Below, piece by piece: positions 56,878-64,000 of a DNA stretch of 64,000 nt. The DNA lies in the NCBI RefSeq assembly GCF_010725485.1, contig NZ_AP022598.1, positions 186,001 through 250,000 on the forward strand. The letters are read 5' to 3'. The stretch is from Mycolicibacterium parafortuitum (lineage in GTDB: Bacteria; Actinomycetota; Actinomycetes; Mycobacteriales; Mycobacteriaceae). Made by a program: the position numbers and the translations under genes. The notes under the pieces are model-generated. The model did no database searches, was not told the DNA's origin, and saw only the letters and a list, made by a program, of their open reading frames with translations. Positions within the stretch are counted from its first letter, which is position 1. Every line of letters starts with the position of its first letter.

Positions 56878-57441
56878 TCAGTTCTCCTTGAACGGGAAGC
56901 CGAGCGCCCGCAGCAGCGCACGTCCCTCGTCGTCGTTCGTCGCCGTGGTGACGACGGTGATGTCCATGCCACGGGGCCGGTCGATGCTGTCCACGTCGAT
57001 CTCATGGAACACCGACTGCTCGGTCAGACCGAACGTGTAGTTGCCGGTTCCGTCGAACTGCTTGGGGCTCAGCCCGCGGAAGTCGCGGATACGCGGCAGC
57101 GAGATCGAGATCAGGCGATCCAGGAACTCCCACATGCGGTCACCGCGCAGGGTGACCCGGGCGCCGATCGGCATGCCCTCGCGAAGCTTGAACTGCGCGA
57201 TGGACTTGCGGGCCCGGCGGATCTCGGGCTTCTGGCCGGTGATCAGCGTCAGGTCGTTGACCGCGCCGTTGATCAGCTTGGCGTCGCGGGCGGCGTCGCC
57301 GACGCCCATGTTGACGACCACCTTGGTGACGCCGGGGATCTGCATCACGTTCGCGTAGCCGAACTCCTTGAGCAGCTGCTCACGAATCTCTTCGCGGTAG
57401 CGCTGCTTCAAGCGCGGGAGGGTCTTCTCAGCTGTGGTCAT
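56878..57441 (-). CDS. rplE: 50S ribosomal protein L5
   Basis: A 187-aa 5S rRNA-binding protein with the core [20 protein letters not shown] and [20 protein letters not shown]; the C-terminal LGFPFKEN is typical. Its start overlaps the rplX stop by 1 bp. Confidence 0.97.
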   Translation of the reverse strand: MTTAEKTLPRLKQRYREEIREQLLKEFGYANVMQIPGVTKVVVNMGVGDAARDAKLINGAVNDLTLITGQKPEIRRARKSIAQFKLREGMPIGARVTLRGDRMWEFLDRLISISLPRIRDFRGLSPKQFDGTGNYTFGLTEQSVFHEIDVDSIDRPRGMDITVVTTATNDDEGRALLRALGFPFKEN

Positions 57442-57758
57442 CAGAGATCCTTGCCATTGCTCTTGGCGATCCGAACGTTCTTGCCGGTCTCCTCGTCCTT
57501 GCGGAAGCCGACGCGGGTCGGCTTGCCGTCGGAGTCGATCAGCATCACGTTCGACACCGAGATCGGCGCCTCCTGCGTCACGATGCCGCCGGAGGCCGCG
57601 CCACGCTCGGTGCGCGATTCAGGGGTGTGCTTCTTGATGCGGTTGACGCCCTCGACCAGCACCTTGTTGCGGTCGGGGTAGGCCACCAGCACCTTGCCCT
57701 TGGCGCCCTTGTCCTTGCCCGAGATGACGAGCACGGTGTCGCCCTTGCGGACCTTCAT
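57441..57758 (-). CDS. rplX: 50S ribosomal protein L24
   Basis: A 105-aa KOW-domain assembly-initiator protein starting [20 protein letters not shown] with [20 protein letters not shown] in the middle. It directly follows rplN with no gap. Confidence 0.97.
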   Translation of the reverse strand: MKVRKGDTVLVISGKDKGAKGKVLVAYPDRNKVLVEGVNRIKKHTPESRTERGAASGGIVTQEAPISVSNVMLIDSDGKPTRVGFRKDEETGKNVRIAKSNGKDL

Positions 57759-58127
57759 CTACAACACCTCCGGGGCGAGCGAGACGATCTTCATGAACTT
57801 CTTCTCACGCAACTCGCGCCCGACCGGCCCGAAGATGCGGGTGCCGCGCGGATCGTTGTCGTTCTTAATGATGACGGCGGCGTTCTCGTCGAACTTGATG
57901 TAGCTGCCGTCGGCACGGCGACGCTCCTTGACGGTGCGCACCACGACGGCCTTGACCACGTCGCCACGCTTGACGTTGCCGCCGGGGATGGCGTCCTTGA
58001 CCGTCGCCACGATGACATCACCGATGCCCGCGTAGCGCCGCGACGAGCCACCGAGCACGCGGATGCACAAGATCTCCTTGGCGCCCGTGTTGTCGGCGAC
58101 CTTGAGCCGCGATTCCTGCTGAATCAC
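57759..58127 (-). CDS. rplN: 50S ribosomal protein L14
   Basis: A 122-aa protein with [20 protein letters not shown] at the start and the L14 signature [20 protein letters not shown]. It is the first gene of the spc-type operon here, with a 175-bp upstream region holding a strong promoter candidate. Confidence 0.97.
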
Positions 58128-58263
58128 TAGATCTCCTCGACCTGGGTTTGTAATGCACGCCAGATACCGACCTGGTCATGCGCGGTCTTTGTCACCCAAA
58201 GAGCACGCAGGGTTTTCTCAAAACGACACGAGATAACCGAGGTCTGCCCTAGGCAACCGTTAC

Positions 58264-58292
58264 ATACTAGGTGAGCTCGGGGAATGCTCCAA
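58264..58292 (-). promoter_or_regulatory. Candidate promoter of the rplN (spc-type) operon
   Basis: On the minus strand TTGGAG (58287-58292) and TAGTAT (58264-58269) are separated by 17 bp, a good housekeeping-sigma match. It would give a leader of about 130 nt before rplN, long enough for autogenous control. The rest of 58128-58302 holds no gene. Confidence 0.65.
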
Positions 58293-58302
58293 ATCGCCGG
58301 GA

Positions 58303-59649
58303 TCAGCCGCCGGGGTACCGACGGTGATGGGTTGTCGCACGCTGGTAGGCGGCGGCGACGGACAGCACCGTGGGCACGTCGCGGCCGACGACCTGCAGGC
58401 CGACGGGCAGGTCGCCGTCGACGGTGCCACAGGGCACCGTGACCGCCGCCAGCCCGCACCAGCTGAACGGCCCGCACAGCCGCATCAGGGGTTCGATGAC
58501 ACCGGCGCGGCCGTCGGCGCCCGGGGCGTATTCGCATTCGGCCGCCGTCGGCGCCGGGATCGGCGTGGTGGGCAGCACCAGAGCGTCGAAGTCGACCATC
58601 CCGGCGCGCAGCCGTTCTTCGAGCCGCTGCAGTTCGTCGACCGCCTCCGCCCGTGCGGCCGGGGTGATGCGCTCGGCCTTCTCAAGGTAGCCCGCCACCT
58701 CCTCGCCGTAGTCCGCGCGCCGGTCGGGGTAGCGGCCGGACGCCCGGTGCACGTCGAGGAAGTCCGCGAGCACGTACACACCGCGCGGCGCACTCCACGC
58801 CGTGAACGGGGGCACGGCCGCGGGTGCGGTCGCGGCCCCGGCGTCGGCCAGCACGCCGATCGCAGCGGCGACGGCCGCGCCGATGCCGTCGTGTACCTCG
58901 CCCATGTCGGCGTGCATCAGCGTGCCGATGCGCATCCCCGTGACCGAGTCGCGCAGTGGACACGGCCGTCCGGAGAGGACCTCGTACAGCAGGGCCAGAT
59001 CGAGCGCGTCGCGGGCGATGGGGCCGCAGGTGTCCAGCCGCGGCGAGAAGGGCAGCATGCCGTCGACCGGGACGTCGCCCGGCACGGGACGCAGCCCGGA
59101 CACCCCGCACAGCGCCGCCGGGACGCGAATGGATCCCCCGGTGTCGGTGCCGAGCGCGGCGAGGCACTGCCCGGAGGCGACGGCCGCGGCGGACCCGCCG
59201 CTCGACCCACCCGGAATGCGTTGCGGATCCCAGGGATTGCGGGTCGGCGGGGTGACGACGCCGTGGGCGAACTCGTGGGTGTGCGTCTTACCGAGGACGA
59301 GGGCGCCCGCGGCGCGCAGGCGGGCCACCGCGGGTGAGTCTGCGCTCACGGGCTCGGCGTCGGTGGCTCGCGAACCGCCGCGGGTCGGATAGCCGGCGAC
59401 GTCGATGACGTCCTTGACGGCCACCGGCACCCCGTGCAGCACACCGCGGTGGCGGCCCTCGCGTGCCTCTTCGGCGAGGCCGACGGCGGCGTCGCACACC
59501 TGCTGCTCGTCGAACGCGGCGAACGCCCGTACCAGCGGATCGACCGCCCTGATCCGCGCGAGCGTGTCCTCCAGCAGGTCGACCGGTGTTGTTGCGCCGC
59601 ACCGGATCTGTTCTGCAGCGGCCCGGACGCTGACGTCGGCGGCGTTCAC
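58303..59649 (-). CDS. Amidase-signature family hydrolase
   Basis: A 448-aa amidase of the Ser-Ser-Lys type. The Lys is in VPVAVKDVIDVAG (about residue 78), the cis-Ser in PGGSSGGSAAAVASG (about 150-155) and the nucleophile Ser in LGTDTGGSIRVPAA (about 175). The C-terminal FSWCGLAAVTVPCG and PVGLQVVG blocks are typical. The GTG at 59649 overlaps the permease stop by 4 bp (GTGA), so permease and amidase are coupled. The amide substrate is unknown; the context suggests uptake and hydrolysis of one compound. Confidence 0.87.
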   Translation of the reverse strand: MNAADVSVRAAAEQIRCGATTPVDLLEDTLARIRAVDPLVRAFAAFDEQQVCDAAVGLAEEAREGRHRGVLHGVPVAVKDVIDVAGYPTRGGSRATDAEPVSADSPAVARLRAAGALVLGKTHTHEFAHGVVTPPTRNPWDPQRIPGGSSGGSAAAVASGQCLAALGTDTGGSIRVPAALCGVSGLRPVPGDVPVDGMLPFSPRLDTCGPIARDALDLALLYEVLSGRPCPLRDSVTGMRIGTLMHADMGEVHDGIGAAVAAAIGVLADAGAATAPAAVPPFTAWSAPRGVYVLADFLDVHRASGRYPDRRADYGEEVAGYLEKAERITPAARAEAVDELQRLEERLRAGMVDFDALVLPTTPIPAPTAAECEYAPGADGRAGVIEPLMRLCGPFSWCGLAAVTVPCGTVDGDLPVGLQVVGRDVPTVLSVAAAYQRATTHHRRYPGG

Positions 59650-61175
59650 CACAGCACCGCGGCGACCACGACGCTGAGCAGCAGACCGGTCACCACCGGT
59701 ACGAACAGCCGGCGCGCCAGCGTCGTCACCGGAACCCCGGTGAAGCCGGCGACCGCGATCAGCGACGACCAGATGATCAGCGTGCCACCGCCGGTCCAGC
59801 CGGCCGCGTTCTGGGCGATCGCGGCGAACGTCGCGGTGTGCTCGGTATTTGCCCCGGCGAGCGCATCGGCCAGCCCGCCGGTGAACGGCAGACCCGTCCA
59901 GCCTGAGCCGTCGAGTCCGATCAGCATCCCGGCGACGAGCATCGCGAACATGATCAGCACCGGGTTGTCCGGGATGAAGCGTCCACCACTGAGGATGATG
60001 TCGAACAGGAACGACGGCGGATCGGCGTCCTCGGGCAACAGCATGATGCGGCCGGCGAAGTCGGAGATGCCGATCAGCACGAAGCCGGCGACCGGAATGA
60101 CGGCGCCCATCGCCCGGAAGGCGAAGACCAGCCCGTCGACGAAGTGCGACCCGACCTGCTCGACCCCGTCCCTGCCGCGGGTGATCAGGGTCAGCGCCAC
60201 GGTGAGGACCAGCGCGAGCCCACCCACCAGCGCCGCGCCGTGGCCGCTCTCGACGGCGGGCACCCAGTCGGTGACCTTGCCCAACAGCATGTAGCACACC
60301 AGCACACCGAACGCGGCCGGCACTGCCACCGCGAAGAGCCGGGTGCGGAAACCCTCGCTCGGAACATCGGTATCGCCGTCTTGGCCCTCGCCCTCGCCGG
60401 GCCCGTCTCCACCGGCGCCGGCCACCGGCGGAACCGGCGGTAGCCGCTTGGTCACCAGCGCCGAGCCGACCGCCACCGGCACGTCCTCGATGCGGGCGAC
60501 GACCGCTCGCTGGTACGGAAGCATGCGCCGGATGCGCTGTACCGCGCCCCCTTTCACGTAGAGCAGGAAGGTGATCGTGATCGCCACGGCGCCCACCACC
60601 CAGCTCAGAATCAGGGCGCGGTCGGCGATCATGTCCGCCGGGATACCGGCTCCGCTGGCCGACAACCCCGGGGCCACACCGATGACGTAGTCGGAGGCCA
60701 GTGCCATCCCCTGCCCCGCGATCGCGATCGCCATCGCGGCCGCCAGCGGGGGCAGCCCGGCGCGGATCGCGGCGGGCAGGAGGAACGGGGCGATGAGCGC
60801 GAGCGCCGGCGTCGGCCACAACACCATCGACAGCAGGTAGGTGACGACGATGAGGACGAAGTAGGACACCACCCCGTTGGTCATCAGCCGGGCCAGGGGC
60901 GCGATCATGCGCTGTTCGGCGCCAACGGTTTTCATCGCGCCGATCATCGCCATGACGGCGGCCAGCACCAGGAAGATGTTGAGGAACTCCGTCAGCGCCA
61001 CCGCCGACGCGCTGAAGACGCTGCCGATCCCGTCGAGTACATCGCCGCTGTAGACCCAGGTCGTCAGGAAGGTCGCGATGATGGCGGGCACCAGGACGCT
61101 CTTGCGCGCGATCATGAAACCGATCAGGGATACGACTCCGGCCAGATAGACCCAGTGCGCAGCGACGAGTTGCAT
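59646..61175 (-). CDS. Multi-pass solute permease of the ion-transporter type
   Basis: A 509-aa membrane protein with about 12 hydrophobic helices in two halves, separated by a hydrophilic Gly/Pro/Asp-rich loop (about residues 245-275, PPVPPVAGAGGDGPGEGEGQ). The first half has PTPALALIAPFLLPAAIRAG and AIAIAGQGMALASDYVIGVA; the second has GAVIPVAGFVLIGISDFAG. The pattern is like carboxylate/H+ symporters of the ion transporter superfamily, but I do not recognise the exact family. It is coupled to the amidase and has its own upstream region of 168 bp with a palindrome. Confidence 0.7.
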   Translation of the reverse strand: MQLVAAHWVYLAGVVSLIGFMIARKSVLVPAIIATFLTTWVYSGDVLDGIGSVFSASAVALTEFLNIFLVLAAVMAMIGAMKTVGAEQRMIAPLARLMTNGVVSYFVLIVVTYLLSMVLWPTPALALIAPFLLPAAIRAGLPPLAAAMAIAIAGQGMALASDYVIGVAPGLSASGAGIPADMIADRALILSWVVGAVAITITFLLYVKGGAVQRIRRMLPYQRAVVARIEDVPVAVGSALVTKRLPPVPPVAGAGGDGPGEGEGQDGDTDVPSEGFRTRLFAVAVPAAFGVLVCYMLLGKVTDWVPAVESGHGAALVGGLALVLTVALTLITRGRDGVEQVGSHFVDGLVFAFRAMGAVIPVAGFVLIGISDFAGRIMLLPEDADPPSFLFDIILSGGRFIPDNPVLIMFAMLVAGMLIGLDGSGWTGLPFTGGLADALAGANTEHTATFAAIAQNAAGWTGGGTLIIWSSLIAVAGFTGVPVTTLARRLFVPVVTGLLLSVVVAAVLW

Positions 61176-61264
61176 GCTCTCTCCGAAGTGTCAGATGGCG
61201 AAGGGGCGGTTCGGCAGGCGCGCGGAGTCGCGTGCTGTTACCGACATCACAGATCGACGATATG

Positions 61265-61278
61265 GTGTTTCACAACAC
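61265..61278. promoter_or_regulatory. Inverted repeat, candidate operator before the permease-amidase pair
   Basis: GTGTT-tcac-AACAC is a perfect 5-bp-arm inverted repeat 90-103 bp upstream of the permease ATG, in an AT-richer stretch (61250-61290) unlike the surrounding DNA. An IclR- or GntR-type regulator is possible; no regulator gene lies inside the window's part of the cluster. Confidence 0.4.
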
Positions 61279-61343
61279 AAAGACAAAGGGCACTTTGGCT
61301 CAGGTGTCCGGCCGGTGCTGGGCACCTTGCACCGCAACAGGAC

Positions 61344-61775
61344 TCAGAGCGGCGCCGCGACGAGTTGCACCTCGACCGGGGCGCCGGAGGGCAGCGTGGC
61401 GACACCGATCGCGCTGCGGGCCGGCAGCGTGCCGGGTCCGAGTGCTGCGACGATCGCCGCCGACGCCCCGTCGGCGACCGCCGACAGTTGGGTGAAACCC
61501 ACCGCGGCGGCAACGTAGACGGTCATCTGCAGACACCGCAGGCCGGTCGACTCGTCGGGCAGCACCGCCCGCGCGGCAGCCAGTGCATTGCTTGCCGCCA
61601 ACCCTGTTGCCGCGTAGGCCTCCTCGAGAGACACGGTATCGCCGACGAGTCCCGTGACGGTGAGCCGGCCGTCGATGCGCGGCGTCATCCCGGCGGTGTA
61701 GATCGTCCCGGCGTGCAGCACTGCGGCAACGTAATCACCCTGCGGCGCGGGCGAACTCGGATGTTCACTCGACAC
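61344..61775 (-). CDS. RidA/YjgF-family protein
   Basis: A 143-aa Rid-superfamily protein (VAAVLHAGTIYTAGMTPRID, GLRCLQMTVYVAA, LPARSAIGVATLPSGAPVEV). Classical RidA deaminates reactive enamine/imine intermediates using a conserved Arg; here an Arg is present in LPARSAIG, so activity is plausible. It overlaps the gamma-glutamyltransferase-like gene by 11 bp. Confidence 0.82.
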   Translation of the reverse strand: MSSEHPSSPAPQGDYVAAVLHAGTIYTAGMTPRIDGRLTVTGLVGDTVSLEEAYAATGLAASNALAAARAVLPDESTGLRCLQMTVYVAAAVGFTQLSAVADGASAAIVAALGPGTLPARSAIGVATLPSGAPVEVQLVAAPL

Positions 61776-63363
61776 CGATCGCGACGCCCTCCTGGCGGGG
61801 GTCGGCGGCGCCGAGCAGGACTCCGCGCTCGTCGCGGCTGATCACCTGGGCGCTACCGTCGGCGCCGAACGCGGGCTGGACGACGATCTGGTGCCCGCGT
61901 GCGCTCAGCTCGTCACGCACCGACTCCGGCAGGGCCGCCTCGATCCGCAGTTCGTCGGGCGAACCGAGCACGTCGGCATCCGAGCCGGGGAAGACCGTGA
62001 ACCGCGGCGCGGAGACCGCCTCCGCCGGGTCGAGCCCGTGGTCGAGCAGGTGGGACAGCAGTTGCATGTTCCACTGCACCTGGCCGTCGCCGCCGGGGGT
62101 GTTGCCGATGTGCAGGAGGTCGCCGTCGTCGTCGGTGACGAGCCAGGCGTTGAGCGTGTGCAGCGGTTTGCGCCGCGGCATGACCTCGTTGGGATGACCG
62201 GGGAACAGGTAGGCGCCGCGGCCGAGCCGGTTGTTGAGCACCACACCGGTGCCCGGGACGGTGAACTTCGCCCCGAAGGTGAACGCCAGCGAATGGATGA
62301 AGCCGACGGCGCGGCCCTCGCTGTCCACCGCGACCGTGGAGGTGGTGTCCCCGGCGCCGACGGTGAACGCCTGCGCCCCGACCACCCCGCGCGCCAGCAT
62401 GTCCCGTTGCGCCGAGATGTGCTGCGCGGACAAGATTTCCGACACCGCGGTGTTGTCGCCGCCGCACAGTTCGAGCCGGTCGGCGAACGCCAGCCGGGCC
62501 GCGCCGGCGAACCGGTCGATCGCCTCCGCCGAGAGCCACGGCGAGAACCCGACGACGCCGTCGCAGAGTGCGGCCTGCTGCAGCACCATCCAGCCGGGCG
62601 TCGGGAGCGGGGTCTGGTGCACGGTGGCACCGGCGTAGCGGCCGGTCAATGCGGGAGCGGGCGAGACCTGTCCGGTGGCCGCCCATTCGGCGCCGCTGAA
62701 CGGCGCTCCGCCGGCCTGCAGGGCGGCCACCGCCTGCTCGGCGAACTGCCCGGTGTAGAAGTCCTGTGGATCGGCCGCCAACCGGCGGATGGTGCGCGCC
62801 AGGTCAGGTTGGCACAACCGGTGCCCGACGTGCGGGGCCATCCCGCCGGCGGCGAACACCGAGGCCAGTCCTTCGTCGGCGTGAAACGCGTTGAGCGCCA
62901 ACGACACGTCACCGGCGGTCTTGGCCGAACACGGCAGTCCGCGGTCGGCCATCCGGGCCGCCGGTTCCCACAGTTCGGTCAGCGGCCGGCTGCCGCCGTT
63001 CGCGTGCAGCGCGGCCAGCGCGGCGGGCGCGCCGGGCACCGCGACCGCGAGCGGCCCGTCGAGCGGCACCGCCGAGAGCCCCTGCTCACGATAGAAGTCC
63101 GAGGTGGCCCCGTCTGGGCCGTAGCCGGAGCCGCCGACGGTCCAGACCCGCCCGTCCGGCTCCCGCACGATCACGAACGCGTCACCGCCGATACCGCACT
63201 GCCCGGGCAGCACCAGCCAGGTGACCGCGGCCATCGCCAGCGCCGCGTCGATCGCGTTACCGCCGTCGGCCAGCACCCGGGCACCGGCGAACGTGGCGGC
63301 GGGATGGCTGGAGCTGACCATCCCGCCCGCCGACAGCGCGGGCGGACGTGGCGCCGGGTTCAC
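61765..63363 (-). CDS. Gamma-glutamyltransferase-family (Ntn) hydrolase
   Basis: A 532-aa member of the GGT family of autoprocessing N-terminal nucleophile hydrolases. The N-terminal block is MVSSSHPAATFAGARVLADG, GGNAIDAALA and GQCGIGGDAFVIV. The presumptive cleavage site/nucleophile Thr is in GDTTSTVAVDSEGRAVGFIH (about residue 345), followed by FGAKFTVPGTGVVLNNRL and GNTPGGDGQVQWNMQLLSHL. It lacks an obvious signal peptide, unlike classical glutathione-cleaving GGTs, suggesting a cytosolic catabolic acylase. The GTG start at 63363 overlaps the Rieske gene by 4 bp. Confidence 0.85.
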   Translation of the reverse strand: MNPAPRPPALSAGGMVSSSHPAATFAGARVLADGGNAIDAALAMAAVTWLVLPGQCGIGGDAFVIVREPDGRVWTVGGSGYGPDGATSDFYREQGLSAVPLDGPLAVAVPGAPAALAALHANGGSRPLTELWEPAARMADRGLPCSAKTAGDVSLALNAFHADEGLASVFAAGGMAPHVGHRLCQPDLARTIRRLAADPQDFYTGQFAEQAVAALQAGGAPFSGAEWAATGQVSPAPALTGRYAGATVHQTPLPTPGWMVLQQAALCDGVVGFSPWLSAEAIDRFAGAARLAFADRLELCGGDNTAVSEILSAQHISAQRDMLARGVVGAQAFTVGAGDTTSTVAVDSEGRAVGFIHSLAFTFGAKFTVPGTGVVLNNRLGRGAYLFPGHPNEVMPRRKPLHTLNAWLVTDDDGDLLHIGNTPGGDGQVQWNMQLLSHLLDHGLDPAEAVSAPRFTVFPGSDADVLGSPDELRIEAALPESVRDELSARGHQIVVQPAFGADGSAQVISRDERGVLLGAADPRQEGVAIGVE

Positions 63364-63722
63364 GACACGCCCTTCTTGAGGCGGCGGCGCCGCGGGCCCG
63401 ACGGCTCGTCGTCGGGGTCGACGCCGACGAAGATCTCGCCGTCGCGCTCCTCCACCGGGTAGGTCTTGATCGGCTCGGTGGCCGGCGGGCAGATCGGCTC
63501 CCCGGTCTCCAGGTCGAATGCGCTTCCGTGACAGGAACACCCGATGCCGTCGTCGACGAGTTTGCCCGACGACAGCAGGCAGTCCAGATGCGTGCAGTAG
63601 TTCGAGCACGCGTAGGCCTTACCGTTGAGGCGGGCCACCGCGAACTCGTGATCCCCGGCGAAGAACCGTCGAACGATGCCCTCCGGGACCTGGCCGGAGC
63701 GTGCGACTCGTTTGAATTCCAT
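63360..63722 (-). CDS. Rieske-type [2Fe-2S] ferredoxin
   Basis: A 120-aa small Rieske protein. The cluster ligands are in NYCTHLDCLL (Cys and His) and GCSCHGSAFD (Cys and His), about residues 43-72. A basic tail (GPRRRRLKKGVS) ends the protein. It would carry electrons to an oxygenase or other redox partner, but no oxygenase is visible in the window; the partner may lie beyond the right edge. It overlaps the GGT-like gene. Confidence 0.88.
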   Translation of the reverse strand: MEFKRVARSGQVPEGIVRRFFAGDHEFAVARLNGKAYACSNYCTHLDCLLSSGKLVDDGIGCSCHGSAFDLETGEPICPPATEPIKTYPVEERDGEIFVGVDPDDEPSGPRRRRLKKGVS

Positions 63723-63744
63723 GGTGTTTCCTTGCTCGGGGCCG

Positions 63745-64000
63745 TCAACCGGCCGGGGTGAGGTAGACCGTCTTCTCCAGGGTGTAGAACTCCATCATCG
63801 ACGCACCCGCCTGCTCTTTGAACGTCTGCGTGCTGGAGGCCTTGTAGCCGCCGAAGGGTGCGTTCGAGGCCATCCCGGTGGTCGGCTGGTTGATCTTGAC
63901 CAGGCCGCTCTGCGACCGGTGCGCGAAGTACGTCGCGGTGGTGAGATCACGGCTGACCACCGCGGCACTCAGGCCGTACGGCGTGGCGTTGGCCAGTTCG
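63745..64000 (-). CDS. Aldehyde dehydrogenase (C-terminal part only)
   Basis: The minus-strand frame is open from the right edge to a stop at 63745. It encodes the last ~84 residues of an NAD(P)-dependent aldehyde dehydrogenase: ELANATPYGLSAAVVSRDLT, KINQPTTGMASNAPFGGYKA and FYTLEKTVYL. The GLVKINQPTTG variant recalls ALDHs acting on semialdehydes of sugar or dicarboxylate pathways. It starts beyond the window and lies 22 bp before the Rieske gene, heading the catabolic cluster. Confidence 0.85.
   Translation of the reverse strand, partial: ELANATPYGLSAAVVSRDLTTATYFAHRSQSGLVKINQPTTGMASNAPFGGYKASSTQTFKEQAGASMMEFYTLEKTVYLTPAG

Noticed and set aside
58128..58302. The leader of rplN examined for a small RNA or riboswitch
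   Set aside because: A promoter is visible but no conserved RNA fold could be recognised by eye.

Overview
The window is high-GC actinobacterial DNA. Its gene order and protein families identify a mycobacterium, most likely a fast-growing Mycolicibacterium-type species. I recognise, in the order known from Mycobacterium tuberculosis, an ESX-4 type VII secretion block next to cutinases, truA and the alpha ribosomal operon (the Rv3447c-Rv3464 region), and the block MarR-rslA-sigL-map-adk-secY-methyltransferases-sppA-rplO...rplN (the Rv0737-Rv0714 region). About 35 kb of other genes lies between these two ribosomal blocks. No tRNA, rRNA, CRISPR array, insertion sequence or phage gene was found.

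Layout. 1-5.9 kb: ESX-4 core (eccC4 running off the left edge, eccD4, mycP4, eccB4). 5.9-9.6 kb: a CGNR zinc-finger regulator divergent from an EamA exporter, then three secreted cutinases. 9.6-14.2 kb, minus strand: infA-rpmJ-rpsM-rpsK-rpsD-rpoA-rplQ-truA. 14.5-29.2 kb: a dormancy/hypoxia-type island with four universal stress proteins, PEP synthase, an MgtA-type P-type ATPase, a P1B-5 ATPase fused to a hemerythrin domain, a kinase/ATPase fusion, a zinc alcohol dehydrogenase and a long hibernation factor. It carries three candidate DosR-type sites and a decayed DUF1918 gene. 29.3-35.8 kb: a redox-signalling cassette made of a receiver domain fused to a thioredoxin-reductase-like flavoprotein without its CxxC, two paralogous histidine kinases with cyclic-nucleotide-binding-like sensors, and two F420-type luciferase-like oxidoreductases, one of which carries four in-frame copies of a 30-bp repeat. 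35.8-42.2 kb: a lipoprotein, rmlB, the valine-catabolic set mmsA-fadE9-mmsB and a HAD protein. 42.2-45.8 kb: a NarL-type two-component system, a MarR regulator and sigL-rslA. 45.8-53.8 kb: map-adk-secY, three tandem SAM-dependent methyltransferases, sppA and a secreted DUF732 protein. 53.9-58.1 kb, minus strand: the spc-type ribosomal operon rplN to rplO. 58.3-64 kb, minus strand: a catabolic cluster (ALDH, Rieske ferredoxin, gamma-glutamyltransferase-like, RidA-like, permease, amidase) running off the right edge.

How the genes fit together. The ribosomal and secY-adk-map genes are housekeeping. The 14.5-29 kb island looks like a low-oxygen/energy-stress programme: ribosome hibernation, stress proteins, metal transport and PEP cycling. 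The adjacent flavoprotein/kinase cassette could sense redox or nucleotide state and is the least understood system here. Several genes (eccD4, the cutinases, the NarL-type regulator) have a TANNNT hexamer 5-7 nt before the start codon, the arrangement expected of leaderless mRNAs common in mycobacteria. All functional statements rest on recognised motifs and remembered family knowledge; no database search was run.
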